Of a DNA stretch of 64,000 bases, positions 41,810-51,525 are shown in pieces (the stretch's first letter is position 1; every line of letters starts with the position of its first letter). The notes under the pieces are model-generated. The model was not told the origin of the DNA. It searched no databases and was given only the letters and a program-made list of their open reading frames with translations. Origin of the DNA: JAGRCP01 sp942490705 (GTDB taxonomy: Bacteria; Chloroflexota; Anaerolineae; Caldilineales; Caldilineaceae); assembly GCA_942490705.1 (NCBI GenBank), contig CALNXY010000004.1, forward strand, positions 1 to 64,000, given 5' to 3'. Both the position numbers and the translations under genes were made by a program.

Positions 41810-42625
41810 ATGGCACGCGAAATAACCATCGCCCTGGTCCAGATGGCCCCTGAACTGGCCAATCCGGAAGCCAACTTGCGCAAGATGGGCGATTTTGTCG
41901 AACGTATCTGCAGCGAGCAGAACACGGATCTGATCGTCTTCCCTGAATTGAGCTACACGGGCAACGAGCTGGGCTTGCGCGCGACCGATCTGGCCGAACG
42001 CGTGCCCGGTCATGCGACCAACTATCTGGCCAAACGCGCCAACGATTTTGGCGCCTACATCGTCTTTGGCCTGGTTGTGAAGGAAAAGGTGGAGAGCATT
42101 CTCTACAATGCCCTCGTTTGTGTTGGGCCAGAAGGCGAAGTTGCCGGCGAATATCGCAAGGTCCATCTTCTGGGCGAAGAGCGTCAAGTCTATCGCAATG
42201 GCTATCGCTTTCAAACGGTGGAGACTGAGTGGGGGCGCTTTGGCATGACCGGCGGCTCCGATCTCGCCTTCCCCGAAGCTGCCCGCGGCCTGACGCTGGA
42301 CGGAGCCGATCTGGTCACGGTCAGCGCCAACTGGGAAGAGCAGTACGACAGTCTCTGGACCGCTCACCTGATGAGCCGTGCCGGTGAGAATGCCATCTTT
42401 GTGGCTGCGGCCAACCGGGTGGGCGAGGAACCAACCATGCGCTTCCACGGCGACAGCATGCTGGTCGGCCCCCTTGGCGAAGTCTACACGCGCTTGGATG
42501 AGGCGATTGAAGGCTATGCCGTGGCGACGATTGACCTCGATCGCGTGCGCACGGTGCGCGAGGATCGCCAGCTGATTCAATACCGCGAACCCAATGCCTA
42601 CCGGGCCGTCGTAAAGAAGTATTAG
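41810..42625 (+). CDS. Nitrilase-superfamily protein lacking the catalytic cysteine
   Basis: 271 residues; ATG at 41810 has AGGAG just upstream. The carbon-nitrogen hydrolase fold is clear: IALVQMAPELANPEANLRKM, FPELSYTGNE with Glu46, EYRKVHLLGEE with Lys117, and the typical GRFG...DLAFPEAARGL. In active members this last box reads GRIGxxICYDxxFPE; here the Cys position is Gly149 (MTGGSDLAFPE). With Glu and Lys present but no nucleophile it is probably a pseudoenzyme or uses another chemistry. Partner and role unknown. Confidence 0.85.
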   Translation: MAREITIALVQMAPELANPEANLRKMGDFVERICSEQNTDLIVFPELSYTGNELGLRATDLAERVPGHATNYLAKRANDFGAYIVFGLVVKEKVESILYNALVCVGPEGEVAGEYRKVHLLGEERQVYRNGYRFQTVETEWGRFGMTGGSDLAFPEAARGLTLDGADLVTVSANWEEQYDSLWTAHLMSRAGENAIFVAAANRVGEEPTMRFHGDSMLVGPLGEVYTRLDEAIEGYAVATIDLDRVRTVREDRQLIQYREPNAYRAVVKKY

Positions 42626-42684
42626 TCGGGTCACGGTCTGATCGATTTCCTCTTTTTCGTTTCAACCATCACCGTCACCGAACT

Positions 42685-43194
42685 ATGACCATCGAATACA
42701 CAAGCGGTGAGTGGCAGAATGTTGAGCAAATGACCGACTACCGCTCTGAGCGGTTTACGGACATGCTGGTCGAGCGCGCCACCTGGACGCAGACAGCGCC
42801 TACGCATACAATCGACGGGATCAAGGTCGCCGCACCCGATTACATCTGGTTTCGCTTCTGGCTACTGGGCCAGCAGCAGATCGTGGAGAAGTACTTCGAC
42901 GCTGACCGTCACCTGGTGGGTATGTACGCGCCGATCAGTACCCCGTTCCTGCCAACGGAGAAGACAATCTCTTCGGTGAGCCTAGCGCTTGCACTCTGGC
43001 TCCAGGAAGATGGCCGCATCACGGTGCTCAACGAGGCAGAATTTGACGCAGCGATTGCCGCGCAAGTCGTTTCACCGGTAGAAGCCACCTACGCCGAACA
43101 TCGCATCCGCGAGTTGATGCTCGATATTGGCCAAAACCTATTTCCCCCCGCAATGGTGCGAAACTTCATTCTGAAGGGGCCTGAGGAATCATGA
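42685..43194 (+). CDS. DUF402-family protein
   Basis: 169 residues with the DUF402 barrel core: DYIWFRFWLLGQQQIVEKYF, then VGMYAPISTPF and LALALWLQEDGRITVLNEAEF. Some DUF402 proteins are nucleoside di/triphosphate phosphatases or ribonuclease-like (FomD family); the specific activity cannot be read. No good Shine-Dalgarno is seen before the ATG. The stop overlaps hisH by ATGA, making it the first gene of the histidine cluster. Confidence 0.8.
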   Translation: MTIEYTSGEWQNVEQMTDYRSERFTDMLVERATWTQTAPTHTIDGIKVAAPDYIWFRFWLLGQQQIVEKYFDADRHLVGMYAPISTPFLPTEKTISSVSLALALWLQEDGRITVLNEAEFDAAIAAQVVSPVEATYAEHRIRELMLDIGQNLFPPAMVRNFILKGPEES

Positions 43195-43847
43195 TTGCGA
43201 TTCTGGATTATGGCGTGGGCAACTTGCGCAGCGTCTACAAAGCGTTTGAGACGGTGGCCGCACCGCTTGGTATTCCAGTTGACATTGTCGACAAGCCGAC
43301 CGATTTGACCCGCTGGCGCGCTGTGGTGTTGCCGGGCCAGGGTGCGTTTGGCGATAGCATCGACAACCTGCGCGCGCAACAGCTGGAACAGCCCCTGCTC
43401 GATGCCGTCGGCGCCGGCCTGCCTCTACTCGGCATTTGCGTCGGCATGCAGCTGCTCTTCGACAGCAGCGAAGAGATGGGACAGCACGAAGGTCTGCACC
43501 TCATTCCCGGACACGTCACCCGCTTCCCCGAAGCGCAGCCCGATCCGAAGCACCCTGGTCGCACATTGCGCATTCCCCAAATCGGCTGGAATCAACTTCA
43601 TCGCCAGCGCGAAGATCACCTGCTGGCCGGCGTGCCGGATGGCGCCTATGCCTATTTTGCTCATTCCTATTATTGCAATGCTGTCGATTCGTCGGTCGTG
43701 CTGGCAGCCACCGATTATGGTTTGGACTATCCGTCCATCGTCCGCCATCGCAATGCGTGGGGCATTCAACCGCATCCCGAAAAGAGTCACACTGTCGGCT
43801 TGCGCATCCTTGCCAACTTCATGGAAATGGTGACCGAACAGGCGTGA
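43191..43847 (+). CDS. hisH: Imidazole glycerol phosphate synthase glutaminase subunit
   Basis: 218 residues, class I glutamine amidotransferase. ILDYGVGNLRSV starts the domain; GICVGMQLLFDSS contains the nucleophile Cys; HPEKSH holds the His-Glu pair, with the preceding residues reading GIQPHPEK rather than the usual GVQFHPEK. Supplies ammonia to HisF, which is encoded 2.4 kb downstream. Translationally coupled to DUF402. Confidence 0.93.
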   Translation: MIAILDYGVGNLRSVYKAFETVAAPLGIPVDIVDKPTDLTRWRAVVLPGQGAFGDSIDNLRAQQLEQPLLDAVGAGLPLLGICVGMQLLFDSSEEMGQHEGLHLIPGHVTRFPEAQPDPKHPGRTLRIPQIGWNQLHRQREDHLLAGVPDGAYAYFAHSYYCNAVDSSVVLAATDYGLDYPSIVRHRNAWGIQPHPEKSHTVGLRILANFMEMVTEQA

Positions 43848-43906
43848 TCGGCGTCGGCCACAACCCCAACCCCTAGCACAAACATCTCTGCGGAGAGGAG
43901 ACCAAC

Positions 43907-44776
43907 ATGGCTGACCTGCGACTCGAGATACTGGGTTCCGGCGGAGCCTTTCGCACCCCGCGACCGGCCTGCCATTGCCGCATTTGTGAGGGCGCGCGCC
44001 GCCACGGTATCCCCTGGGAGCGGAGCGGTCCCAGTCTCTTCGTTCATGGCCCGAATTTGCTGATTGATACGCCGGAAGAAAGTGCGATGCAGGTCGACCG
44101 CGCGGGCGATTTGCCCATCGCCGCCGGGCTCTACAGCCACTGGCATCCAGATCATACGGCAGGACGGCGCATGTACGAGACGCGCAACTGGGACGCACGC
44201 GGACTACCGCCCCAGAGCCTCTGCACGCCCATTTACCTGCCGCCCCAGGTTGCCGCCGACTTCGAGACGCAGCTCGGACTGGCCGAGAATTTCCGCTATC
44301 TCGAAGGAATGAACCTGGTGCAGGTGCTGCCGTTTGACCAGCCACTCATCTTTGGCGGCTGGCGCGTTACGGCGCATCTGCTGGCGGAGGCGTACGTCTA
44401 CGTCTTTCTCTTTGAGGAGAGCGAGGGCGGGCGCCGCGTACTCATTGCCATGGATGAACTCCACGGCTGGACGCCGCCCGCAGAACTCTGCGACCTGGAC
44501 CTACTCTACCTGCCGGCCGGCATCTTTGTCTTCAATCCGTTGACCGGTGAGCGTATTGTGCCGGTGGGGCATCCGGTGCTGGCGCATGAGGCGACCTACG
44601 AGGAGACGCTGGAGATGGTCGAGCGTCTCAATGCCAGGCGCATCGTCTTCGGCCATCTGGAGGAGCCTTTTGGCCTCTCGCCGGACGATTATGAGCAAAT
44701 TGCCCGCGATTTGCGTGCTCAACGGGGATGGGATGTTACGTTCGCGCATGACACTCTTGTGGTAGAGTTGCCTTAG
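43907..44776 (+). CDS. MBL-fold metal-dependent hydrolase (PhnP-like)
   Basis: 289 residues. GSGGAFRTPRPACHCRICEG at the start, then SLFVHGPNLLIDTPEES and the metallo-beta-lactamase motif SHWHPDHTAGRR. The CHCRIC cluster may be a structural zinc site as in PhnP. Other metal ligands are IAMDELHGW and VFGHLEEPF. PhnP-type enzymes cleave cyclic phosphodiesters such as phosphoribosyl cyclic phosphate. Its place between hisH and hisA suggests a housekeeping role on phosphoribosyl compounds (inference). Confidence 0.85.
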   Translation: MADLRLEILGSGGAFRTPRPACHCRICEGARRHGIPWERSGPSLFVHGPNLLIDTPEESAMQVDRAGDLPIAAGLYSHWHPDHTAGRRMYETRNWDARGLPPQSLCTPIYLPPQVAADFETQLGLAENFRYLEGMNLVQVLPFDQPLIFGGWRVTAHLLAEAYVYVFLFEESEGGRRVLIAMDELHGWTPPAELCDLDLLYLPAGIFVFNPLTGERIVPVGHPVLAHEATYEETLEMVERLNARRIVFGHLEEPFGLSPDDYEQIARDLRAQRGWDVTFAHDTLVVELP

Positions 44777-44899
44777 TACTTTCCACTGAGGAGAAAACTG
44801 AGGAGAAAACCAAGGCATGAGCTAGGAAACGAGCGCATAGTTGGAGGCCGTTTCCGTCGCTTGTCGCTTGGCTTCTGTCTTTAGAACGAGCGTTGATTT

Positions 44900-46162
44900 A
44901 TGATTATTTACCCAGCGATTGATTTGCGAGAAGGACGTTGCGTGCGCCTGCGCCAGGGTGACCCAGCGGCGGAAACAGTTTTTGGTGAAGATCCCGCCGC
45001 AATGGCGCAACACTGGGCCGAGCAAGGAGCCGAATGGCTTCATGTAGTCAATCTCGACGGCGCCCTGGGCGCAACGTCGGCCCAGCTACATGCCCTGCAT
45101 CGCCCCAATAATATCCTCGTGCAGCACCCTGGCAGCGACAAACCCGAGACGCCTCGGGAGGAATTGGCGCGTAGCTTGCCCATCAATTTGCGCCGCCTGC
45201 TTGAAATCCGCAAAGCGGTCGACTTGCCGATTCAGTTCGGTGGAGGGCTACGCACGATAGATGATATCCAACTCGCCCTGGAACTGGGTGCTGACCGCGT
45301 GGTACTTGGCACAGTCGCCGTCGAAAACCCGTCCCTGGTGCGCGAAGCGATTGAGCGCTGGGGACCGAAGCGGATCGTCGTGGGCATCGACGCCCGCGAT
45401 GGTATGGTAGCCACCCATGGCTGGCAAGAGACGAGCGAGATCGATGCGATCGAATTGGGCCATCGCATGCACGCACTTGGGGTTCGGCTTGTCGTCTACA
45501 CAGATATCAGCCGCGACGGCATGCTCAGCGGCGTCAACGTCGCCATGACCAGCCGGCTGGGCGACGTCACCGGCCTCCGCGTCATCGCCAGCGGCGGCGT
45601 GGCTTCCATCGATGACATTCGCCTGCTCAAGCAGCATGAGCACTTCGATATCGACGGCGTCATCACCGGGCAGGCCATCTATACCGGCGCGCTCGATTTG
45701 GCCGAGGCCATCGCAGTGGGGCGGGAACCCCTTACGCGACGCAGCGCCGGCATTGTGCCCTATCGCATAACGTCGGACGGGCCCGAGTTCTTGCTGCTCT
45801 TTAACCTCTATTTTGAGCAGTGGCAATTCCCCCGCGGCGGGGTGAAGCATCATGAGAGCGACGTCGGGTGTGCGCTGCGCGAGTTCAAGGAAGAGACCAG
45901 CCTCGATCTCAATGAATTGCATGAAGATTGCCGCACTGAACTCCACTACATTGCCACGATCCGCCATTATGAGATCGAGCGCACCATCGTTTACTATTTG
46001 GCAGAGGCCAAGTCGGGTGAAGTACAGCTGGGCCAAGAGGATCACTGCGAAGTGCGCTGGGAGAATGCCCGCAACACGTGGGAACTCCTTACCGAGACGT
46101 CGCCCGAGCAGCTGCCGGCCCTGGACGCAGCCCTGAAATTTTTGAACGTTACCATCACATAA
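44900..46162 (+). CDS. hisA: HisA isomerase fused to a Nudix hydrolase domain
   Basis: 420 residues. Residues 1-275 are the HisA barrel: IIYPAIDLREGRCVRL with catalytic Asp8, FGGGLRTIDD, VVYTDISRDGML with the second catalytic Asp, and VIASGGVASIDD. A 25-residue insertion lies near 70-96 (HPGSDKPETPREELAR). After a short linker (LTRRSAG), residues about 280-415 are a Nudix domain, with QWQFPRGGVKHHESDVGCAL then REFKEETSLDL, a complete Nudix box close to Ap4A-hydrolase types. HisA isomerises ProFAR to PRFAR. No stop or start separates the two parts. The Nudix substrate is unknown; HisE is also encoded downstream. Confidence 0.92.
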   Translation: MIIYPAIDLREGRCVRLRQGDPAAETVFGEDPAAMAQHWAEQGAEWLHVVNLDGALGATSAQLHALHRPNNILVQHPGSDKPETPREELARSLPINLRRLLEIRKAVDLPIQFGGGLRTIDDIQLALELGADRVVLGTVAVENPSLVREAIERWGPKRIVVGIDARDGMVATHGWQETSEIDAIELGHRMHALGVRLVVYTDISRDGMLSGVNVAMTSRLGDVTGLRVIASGGVASIDDIRLLKQHEHFDIDGVITGQAIYTGALDLAEAIAVGREPLTRRSAGIVPYRITSDGPEFLLLFNLYFEQWQFPRGGVKHHESDVGCALREFKEETSLDLNELHEDCRTELHYIATIRHYEIERTIVYYLAEAKSGEVQLGQEDHCEVRWENARNTWELLTETSPEQLPALDAALKFLNVTIT

Positions 46163-46266
46163 GACCCGTTTACCGAGCGCGCCTCTTGTAATCCCCCTTA
46201 AGGGCGCCTGATTTTCTACGCTTCTTTCGATAACGCGTTATCACCACCCACTGCAAGGTTTGCCCA

Positions 46267-47064
46267 ATGCTCGCAAAACGCATCATTCCCTGCCTGGACG
46301 TCAAGGACGGCCGTGTCGTCAAGGGCGTGAATTTCGTTGATCTTGTCGATGCCGGCGATCCGGTCGAACAAGCTCAGATCTACGACAGCGAAGGCGCTGA
46401 CGAACTGGTTTTTCTTGACATAACCGCAACTCATGAGGCGCGTGATATCGTCACCGAGATGGTGCGCCGCGTTGCCGACACGGTCTTTATTCCGTTTACC
46501 GTGGGCGGCGGGCTGCGTACCGTGGATGACCTACGCGCAATATTGCTGGCCGGGGCCGACAAGGTGAGCGTCAACAGCGCGGCGGTGCACAACCCGGAGA
46601 TCATCAACGAGGGCGCCAAGCGCTTTGGCAGCCAGTGCATCGTGGTGGCGATTGACGCCAAGCGTCGCCAGGGTGATGCGTTGGCCGCGCGGGGCGAAGG
46701 GTGGGACGTCTACGTGAGCGGCGGTCGCATCAACACGGAACTCGATGCGCTGGCGTGGGCACAAGAGGTCGAAGCGCGCGGGGCCGGCGAGATCCTGCTC
46801 ACCTCTATGGATGGCGACGGCACACAAGAGGGCTATGACGTCGCGCTGACGCGGGCCATCAGCGATGCCGTCAGCATTCCCGTGATTGCCAGCGGCGGCG
46901 CCGGGCGACCAGAAGATTTCGCCCAGGCCTTGACTGAGGGCGGCGCAGCCGCGGCATTGGCTGCCAGCCTCTTTCACTTTCGCCAGCTCTCAATCATGGA
47001 AGTCAAACAAAGCCTCAGCGCGGCGGGCGTCGCCATCCGCATCCCGCCGGAAGACCTCATCTGA
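46267..47064 (+). CDS. hisF: Imidazole glycerol phosphate synthase cyclase subunit
   Basis: 265 residues. MLAKRIIPCLDVKDGRVVKG contains catalytic Asp11; LDITATHEARD, FTVGGGLRTVDD, LLTSMDGDGTQEGYD with catalytic Asp about 130-140 and VIASGGAGRPEDF follow. Forms the HisHF complex that turns PRFAR into imidazole glycerol phosphate and AICAR. Follows hisA by about 100 bases, suggesting shared transcription. Confidence 0.95.
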   Translation: MLAKRIIPCLDVKDGRVVKGVNFVDLVDAGDPVEQAQIYDSEGADELVFLDITATHEARDIVTEMVRRVADTVFIPFTVGGGLRTVDDLRAILLAGADKVSVNSAAVHNPEIINEGAKRFGSQCIVVAIDAKRRQGDALAARGEGWDVYVSGGRINTELDALAWAQEVEARGAGEILLTSMDGDGTQEGYDVALTRAISDAVSIPVIASGGAGRPEDFAQALTEGGAAAALAASLFHFRQLSIMEVKQSLSAAGVAIRIPPEDLI

Positions 47065-47077
47065 TGGGGGCGTCACT

Positions 47078-47452
47078 ATGAATTCAACTTCGCCCAACGA
47101 ACTGTCAACACTGACGCATTCAGAGCTGTTCGCACAGGTGAAATTCGATGCCGCCGGTCTGGTACCAGCGATCGTCCAAGACGCTGCCAGCGGGCAGGTG
47201 CTCATGATGGCGTGGATGAATGCCGAAAGCTTGCGGCAGACCCTCGATCTGGGCGAATGTGTCTTCTGGAGTCGCAGTCGCCAGGAGTACTGGCATAAGG
47301 GCGCTACCAGCGGCAACACCCAACAGGTCGTTGGTCTGCGTATTGATTGCGACGGCGACACGCTGCTCGTTCTTGTCAACCCAGCCGGCCCCGCTTGCCA
47401 CACCGGCGCGCGGAGCTGCTTTTTCCGGAAAGTCGAAGAAGGCAATGTCTGA
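47078..47452 (+). CDS. hisI: Phosphoribosyl-AMP cyclohydrolase
   Basis: 124 residues. LVPAIVQDAASGQVLMMAWM, then CVFWSRSRQEYWHKGATSG and DCDGDTLLVLVNPAGPACHT with the metal-binding Asp triplet and Cys residues. Opens the purine ring of PR-AMP. It is a separate polypeptide from HisE, whose start overlaps the hisI stop by eight bases. Confidence 0.94.
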   Translation: MNSTSPNELSTLTHSELFAQVKFDAAGLVPAIVQDAASGQVLMMAWMNAESLRQTLDLGECVFWSRSRQEYWHKGATSGNTQQVVGLRIDCDGDTLLVLVNPAGPACHTGARSCFFRKVEEGNV

Positions 47453-47726
47453 CACACTCAACACACTCTTTGCCACCATCGAAGAACGCAAGCGCACCAT
47501 GCCCGCCGGTTCCTATACGGTTACGCTCTTTGAAGATGGCGAGAATGAAATCCTGAAGAAGATCGGCGAAGAATCGATCGAAGTGATCATCGCCGCCAAA
47601 GGCGAGGGGGATGAGCGCGTGATCTACGAAATGTCGGACCTGATCTACCATGCCATGGTTCTGCTGGCTGAACGGGGACTGACCTGGCAGCAGATCGAAG
47701 ATGAACTGGCCCGCCGCTTCCAATAA
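47445..47726 (+). CDS. hisE: Phosphoribosyl-ATP pyrophosphatase
   Basis: 93 residues: TLFATIEERKRTMPAGSYTV, then KKIGEESIEVIIAAKGEGDE with the metal-binding Glu cluster and EMSDLIYHAMVLLAERGLTW. All-alpha MazG-like fold that removes pyrophosphate from PR-ATP. Starts within the end of hisI and its TAA shares a base with the ATG of nudC, so hisI-hisE-nudC are translationally coupled. Confidence 0.94.
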   Translation: MSDTLNTLFATIEERKRTMPAGSYTVTLFEDGENEILKKIGEESIEVIIAAKGEGDERVIYEMSDLIYHAMVLLAERGLTWQQIEDELARRFQ

Positions 47727-48619
47727 TGCTGATCCAACCGCTTGAGTTTCTGCCCGATCATCACGCACCGGACGTACATGGCGCCACCGATTGGTGGTTC
47801 CTTTTTCAGGGCGACCGGCTTGTCCTGGCCACGGACGGCGAAGCGTACCGACCACCGTGCCAGCAAGAGCTCGATGCCTTGGGTGTCAGGCCGTCAACGA
47901 GCGGGTATATGGGCCGGCTTCAGCAGGGTGATGAGGTCCGTCATTGCTACTTTGGCCTTGTCGATGATGAGGTTGCGCCAAATGGGGCCTTGGCCATCGT
48001 CAACCTGCGCAGCCTCTTTGGTCGCTTCGATGAATCACTCCTGGCTCTTGCCGGACGCGCCCAGCAGTTGCTCTTTTGGGAAACGACCCATCGTTTCTGC
48101 GGCCGTTGCGGCACACCCATGGAACTGGTAACCGAAGAGCTGGCCCGCCGCTGTCCGGCCTGCGGTCTCAGCCGCTACGCCAACCCCGCGCCCGCCATTA
48201 TCATTGCTGTGACTCGAGAGGCTCCGGCCGGACGACAGATTTTGCTTGTGCGCAATCATCGTTTTCCACCCGGCCGCTTCAGCGTGATCGCCGGCTTTGT
48301 CGATCCGGGCGAATCGCTCGAAGATTGCTGCCGGCGCGAGGTCATGGAAGAGGTCGGCGTGGAGATTGAGAACGTCCGCTACTTCGCCAGTCAGGGCTGG
48401 CCCTTTCCCAACTCGCTCATGGTTGGTTTCACAGCCGATTACGTGGCCGGCGACTTTGTGCTCGAAGAGGCGGAGATCGCCGAAGCAGGCTGGTTCTACG
48501 TCAATGAGTTGCCGAGCGTACCGCCCCGCGTCAGCATCGCCCGTGCGCTCATCGACGACTTTGTTGCGAGCCAACGCTCGGAACCAATTGCCCTTCGCGA
48601 TTGGTCACAACGTGCATAG
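47726..48619 (+). CDS. nudC: NADH pyrophosphatase (NudC-type Nudix hydrolase)
   Basis: 297 residues. A four-Cys zinc ribbon (FCGRCGTPM...RRCPACGLSRYANP) precedes the Nudix box GFVDPGESLEDCCRREVMEE and VGVEI, and the NudC signature appears as SQGWPFPNSLM (usually SQPWPFPxS). It cleaves NADH or decaps NAD-capped RNA. Coupled by TAATG to hisE, so it is read with the histidine genes; it is the third Nudix gene within 9 kb. Confidence 0.92.
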   Translation: MLIQPLEFLPDHHAPDVHGATDWWFLFQGDRLVLATDGEAYRPPCQQELDALGVRPSTSGYMGRLQQGDEVRHCYFGLVDDEVAPNGALAIVNLRSLFGRFDESLLALAGRAQQLLFWETTHRFCGRCGTPMELVTEELARRCPACGLSRYANPAPAIIIAVTREAPAGRQILLVRNHRFPPGRFSVIAGFVDPGESLEDCCRREVMEEVGVEIENVRYFASQGWPFPNSLMVGFTADYVAGDFVLEEAEIAEAGWFYVNELPSVPPRVSIARALIDDFVASQRSEPIALRDWSQRA

Positions 48620-48958
48620 AAGGCCGACGCGCTCGGCGTCTCCTCTGCGGTGAACCAACCGCGACTTGTTTCAATGTGGCGGCGCAACGAAGAGTTTCAT
48701 TCGTTGATTTGGCACGCAAATTCGTAGGTTTTCGGTCCGGCAAAGTCCTCAAAGTCACGTCATACTTAACCTTGACAAAAGAGCAGCGCGAGAAGTCGCT
48801 AATGTCTGTACGCAAGTCTTGAACATGCGTGCCGGCGGGCGGCTTTTGTTATGGGGACGGTCTGTCTTCAAGCCTGACTGGATGATGCAAATTCGCAGGC
48901 TCAGCCATGTGGGGGTAACGGCCTCCCTCTGATCAACAGCAAAGGAAATCGAACCGCA
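48620..48958. other. Intergenic region before kamA-like gene
   Basis: 339 bases. A TTGACA at 48772-48777 has no matching -10 element at suitable distance. Short frames on both strands are not recognisable. No terminator was found after nudC. Confidence 0.4.
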
Positions 48959-50275
<1,317 letters not shown>

Positions 50276-50373
50276 GTGACGTAGAGAGTCAGCCAGTTGC
50301 CAACTGCCTGGCTCCCCATCCGATTCCGTCTGTACTTTGATAATGGCCATTTTGGAGGAAGAAATACCCTACG

Positions 50374-51429
50374 GTGAATGTCGCACTGCTGGCAAACCTC
50401 AAACGGAACGCGCCGACCTGGCCGGGCATGTCGCCTGACCAGTGGGACGATTTGGATTCTGAGAAGACGATTGAGGCCATCATGGGCGCGTTGGAGAGCA
50501 ACGGTCACGCGGTCACCTTTCTTGAAGGTGACTTGTCGCTCCAGGCCAACCTTGGCAAGCTCAAGCCGGATATCTGCTTCAATATTTGTGAAGGTCATTT
50601 TGGCGACGCGCGGGAAGCTCAAGTGCCAGCCGTCCTCGAAATGATGCGCATCCCCTATACCGGCTCGAAAGTGCTAGGCTTGGCCTTGGCGCTGGACAAA
50701 CCCATGACCAAGCGCGTGCTGGCCTACCATGACCTACCGACGCCCCCCTTCCAGAGCTTTGAGCGCCTGACCGAGGAATTAGATCCGGTCATGACCTTTC
50801 CGCTCTTTGTGAAGCCGAGTCGGGAAGGGACGGGCATGGGCGTCAGCAGCCAGTCGATCGTACGCGACGAGGGGCAGCTGCGCGCACAGGTGCGTACGAT
50901 TTTCGAGCGCTATGACCAGCCTGCATTGGTCGAGCGCTATATCGAGGGCCGAGAGTTGACCATGGGCGTGGTCGGCAACCTGGTGACGCCGGTGGCGCGA
51001 CGCATTCCCGATGATGATGAAGCGCCGCGTGTCTCGAAGGGACTGCACCCCTTTCCCCCGCTGGAGATCGACATGAGCCGCTATCCGGAGGAGGAGGCCG
51101 GCGTGTACACCAGTCGGATCAAGGTGGATCTGGTTGACAATTTTCACTATCTCTGCCCCGCTCCGGTCGATGCTACGCTGCTGGAGGAGCTACGCTGGCT
51201 GACGGCTGCTGTCTTTCGCGTCACCGACTGTTTGGACGTGGCGCGCGTCGATTTCCGTCTGGATATGCATGACAACAACAAGCCTTACATTTTGGAAATC
51301 AACCCGCTGCCGGGGTTGAACCCAGGCTATTCAGATCTCTGTATTGAGGCGGCCGCGGATGGGTGGACGTATGAACAACTCATCAATCGCATCTTGAACG
51401 AAGCCTTGGAGCGCTACGGGCTGGGCTAG
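50374..51429 (+). CDS. D-Ala-D-Ala ligase-like ATP-grasp enzyme
   Basis: 351 residues starting at GTG 50374; GGAGGAAG lies rather far upstream (about 14 bases). N-terminal KPDICFNICEGHFGDAREAQ, then IPYTGSKVLGLALALDKPMTKRVL (ATP-grasp entry), FPLFVKPSREGTGMGV, VERYIEGRELTMGVVGN and the metal-binding PYILEINPLPGLNPGYSDL. Although Ddl-like, its substrate loop differs from typical Ddl and the context is not cell-wall synthesis. It probably ligates two amino acids or an amino acid to another acid. Between kamA-like and gshB. Confidence 0.85.
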   Translation: MNVALLANLKRNAPTWPGMSPDQWDDLDSEKTIEAIMGALESNGHAVTFLEGDLSLQANLGKLKPDICFNICEGHFGDAREAQVPAVLEMMRIPYTGSKVLGLALALDKPMTKRVLAYHDLPTPPFQSFERLTEELDPVMTFPLFVKPSREGTGMGVSSQSIVRDEGQLRAQVRTIFERYDQPALVERYIEGRELTMGVVGNLVTPVARRIPDDDEAPRVSKGLHPFPPLEIDMSRYPEEEAGVYTSRIKVDLVDNFHYLCPAPVDATLLEELRWLTAAVFRVTDCLDVARVDFRLDMHDNNKPYILEINPLPGLNPGYSDLCIEAAADGWTYEQLINRILNEALERYGLG

Positions 51430-51525
51430 CGTCGAACCCGCGGCCAGCTTTGCCGCGCGACTGCTCCCTCAGCTAAAATGGGGCGGTTACCTTTGCCGCC
51501 CCTCAACGCGTGAAAGGACGTTCTC

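Noticed and set aside
47078..47726. HisI-HisE as a single fused protein
   Set aside because: Frames differ; hisE has its own ATG overlapping the hisI stop by eight bases.
48772..48800. TTGACA as a promoter for the KamA-like gene
   Set aside because: No acceptable -10 hexamer at 16-18 bases.
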